From: Paroceanicella profunda
GTDB taxonomy: Bacteria; Pseudomonadota; Alphaproteobacteria; Rhodobacterales; Rhodobacteraceae
DNA: 64,000 nucleotides
Reading direction: 5' to 3'
Assembly (NCBI RefSeq): GCF_005887635.2
Contig: NZ_CP040822.1
Coordinates: 1 to 64,000 of the forward strand
Part shown: piece after piece, positions 62,758 to 64,000 of the stretch
Numbering within the stretch: position 1 is the first letter of the stretch
Layout of the letters: every line of letters begins with the position of its first letter
Notes under the pieces: model-generated
What the model was told of the DNA's origin: nothing
Seen by the model: only the letters and a program-made list of their open reading frames with translations
Databases searched by the model: none
Program-made: the position numbers and the translations under genes

Positions 62758-63588
62758 ATGCCCGCCCGCCTCATGCCTGCCTCCCTCATGCCCCATCGCC
62801 TCCTGCGGGGCCTCGCCTTCGGCCTCGGCCTGCTGGCCGCCGCGCCCCTTGCGGCGCGCGAGGACCCGATCGGCCCCGAGGGCTGGCCGCTCCTCTTCGC
62901 CGAGGAGTTCGACGCGCCGCTCGATGTCACCCCCTGGGGGGAGCGGCCCTCGCGCTGGATCGCCCACACGCCCTGGAACGGCGATTTCGGCGATGCCGAG
63001 TTCGCCGACCCCGCGCCGGGCTTTCCCTTCAGCCAGGAGGACGGCGTGCTCAGCATCGAGGCGCGGCGCGCGCCGGACGGGCGCTGGCGCGCCGGCCTGC
63101 TCTCGGCCACCGACCCGCAGGGGCGCGGCTTCTCGGCGCGCACGGGGTATTTCGAGGTGCGGATGCGCGTGCCGCCGGGCAAGGGCGTGTGGCCGGCCTT
63201 CTGGCTGATGGGGCTCGACCGCAGCGCGATGAGCGCGGAGATCGACGTGATGGAGCATTACGGCCACATGCCGGCGCGCTTCTCGAGCAAGATCCATGTC
63301 TGGGGCGCGCGCACCGGCGGCGAGGACCGCAGCCGCACCCGTCGCACCACCGCGGGCGCGCCGCTGGCGGAGGGGTTCCACCGCTGGGGCGTGCTGCTGG
63401 AGGAGAACCACATCACCTTCTACTTCGACCGCCGCCCGGTGTGGGACGTGCCGCGCCCGCCCGAGTTCGACATGCCCTTCTACCCGCTGGTGAACCTCGC
63501 GCTCGGCTCGGGCTGGCCGATCGACGAGACCCCCGACCCCTCGTATCTCCTGGTGGATTACGTGCGGGTCTACGCCCTGCCGGAGTGA
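62758..63588 (+). CDS. Secreted GH16-family glycoside hydrolase
   Basis: A 276-residue protein with a signal peptide (cleavage near residue 36, after AAPLAA). The GH16 beta-jelly-roll has LLFAEEFDAPL, TGYFEVRMRVPPGKGVWPAF, and SAEIDVMEHYG near residue 160, where the two Glu and the Asp of EIDxxE are the catalytic residues; FYPLVNLALGSGWPID and YLLVDYVRVYAL close the fold. It probably cuts or transfers the exopolysaccharide chain (ExsH/ExoK-like). AAAGGA ten bases before the ATG supports the start. The next gene begins 10 bp later. Confidence 0.92.
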   Translation: MPARLMPASLMPHRLLRGLAFGLGLLAAAPLAAREDPIGPEGWPLLFAEEFDAPLDVTPWGERPSRWIAHTPWNGDFGDAEFADPAPGFPFSQEDGVLSIEARRAPDGRWRAGLLSATDPQGRGFSARTGYFEVRMRVPPGKGVWPAFWLMGLDRSAMSAEIDVMEHYGHMPARFSSKIHVWGARTGGEDRSRTRRTTAGAPLAEGFHRWGVLLEENHITFYFDRRPVWDVPRPPEFDMPFYPLVNLALGSGWPIDETPDPSYLLVDYVRVYALPE

Positions 63589-63598
63589 GGAGGCGCGG

Positions 63599-64000
63599 AT
63601 GGTCTTCCTTCCCCTCGCCCTGTTCTGGAGCTTCGCGATCTGGGGGCTGGTGAGCCGCAGGCCGGTGATCATCTACCTGTTCTTCGCCTCGATGCCCTTC
63701 GGGGCCTTCGCGGTGGTGCCGCCGGAGGCGCTGGGCGGGCTCACCTTCACGCCCACGCCCATCGTGGCGCTGCTGATCTGCGTGCGGATGTTCATGACGC
63801 CGCGGGCGCTGAGCTATGTCATCACCTCCGCGATCGAGGAGCGGCGGTTGCTCTATCTCTTCGCCTTCTGGGTGGTGGCGGTGTTCGCGACCATGTTCCT
63901 GCCGCGGGTGTTTGCCGGCGAGGTGGGGGTGATCCCGATGCGCGGGCTGCTGTCGCAGCCGGCCCCGCTGATGCCGAGCACGCAGAACATGTCCCAGCTC
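63599..64000 (+). CDS. Multi-spanning membrane protein, cut by window end
   Basis: The first 134 residues of a membrane protein: hydrophobic segments at LALFWSFAIWGLV, VIIYLFFASMPFGAFAVV, PTPIVALLICVRMF and LLYLFAFWVVAVFATMF. GAGGAGG precedes the ATG at 63599. Position after a GH16 gene and the early helix pattern suggest a polymerase (Wzy-like) or O-antigen ligase family protein, but no diagnostic motif is inside the window. Confidence 0.65.
   Translation, partial: MVFLPLALFWSFAIWGLVSRRPVIIYLFFASMPFGAFAVVPPEALGGLTFTPTPIVALLICVRMFMTPRALSYVITSAIEERRLLYLFAFWVVAVFATMFLPRVFAGEVGVIPMRGLLSQPAPLMPSTQNMSQL

Overview
The window looks like part of an extrachromosomal replicon (plasmid or chromid) of a high-GC alphaproteobacterium, most likely in the Rhodobacterales. 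The evidence is a parA-parB pair divergent from a RepA (RPA-family) replication initiator, with iterons between them at about 44.7-45.2 kb, and a very large surface-polysaccharide gene set around them. This resembles the roseobacter RepA-type 'biofilm' plasmids in general plan, but no rmlABCD rhamnose operon is present here.

Layout. At 1-500 there is a 5'-truncated remnant of a telomere-resolvase-like tyrosine recombinase (minus strand). From 0.6 to 7.3 kb (minus) lie glf (UDP-galactopyranose mutase), two GT2 glycosyltransferases, a sulfotransferase and a pyruvyltransferase. At 7.8-9.3 kb (plus) is a second sulfotransferase carrying a transposase-like helix-turn-helix, then a 70-residue protein. 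From 9.6 to 17.6 kb (minus) a seven-gene nucleotide-sugar operon runs rfbF, RmlC-like epimerase, DUF4910, C-methyltransferase, DUF707, SDR reductase/epimerase and FAD oxidoreductase. Plus-strand manC plus a membrane protein (18.6-21.0 kb) and phosphatase plus VanZ-like (22.3-23.4 kb) follow. Then come a sugar-phosphate transferase and a tail-fibre-like pair (23.7-26.9 kb, minus), and GT4 plus heparinase-like genes (27.1-31.4 kb, plus). At 31.8-42.0 kb (minus) is a tightly overlapping five-gene operon: AlgD-like dehydrogenase, GT4, ligase/polymerase, flippase, acetyltransferase. The replication and partition module is at 42.1-46.3 kb. From 46.9 to 64 kb lie a second pyruvyltransferase with GT4, an FAD protein, a GH39-like hydrolase, a second ligase/polymerase, the tyrosine autokinase (Wzc/GumC type), Wza, a second priming transferase, a GT4, a GH16 enzyme and a membrane protein cut by the window end.

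Together these genes could make, decorate (sulfate, pyruvate ketal, acetyl, C-methyl sugar), polymerise, export and trim an acidic exopolysaccharide by a Wzx/Wzy-type route. GDP-mannose, GDP-mannuronate, UDP-galactofuranose and a CDP-sugar are the likely precursors.

The most unusual structure is a scattered set of low-complexity tandem arrays, each with its own unit (mostly 24, 27 or 30 bp). In several of them every unit carries a short hairpin whose two arms change together from unit to unit. Many arrays are inside genes and in frame, adding 100-690 residues of disordered sequence to glycosyltransferases, a flippase, ligases and a heparinase-like protein. In several cases ATGA start/stop overlaps place the start codon upstream of the array, so the arrays should be translated. 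A second notable feature is a family of four parS-like palindromes (TGTTTC-GCGCGC-GAAACA), two beside or inside parB and two inside polysaccharide genes 10-14 kb away.
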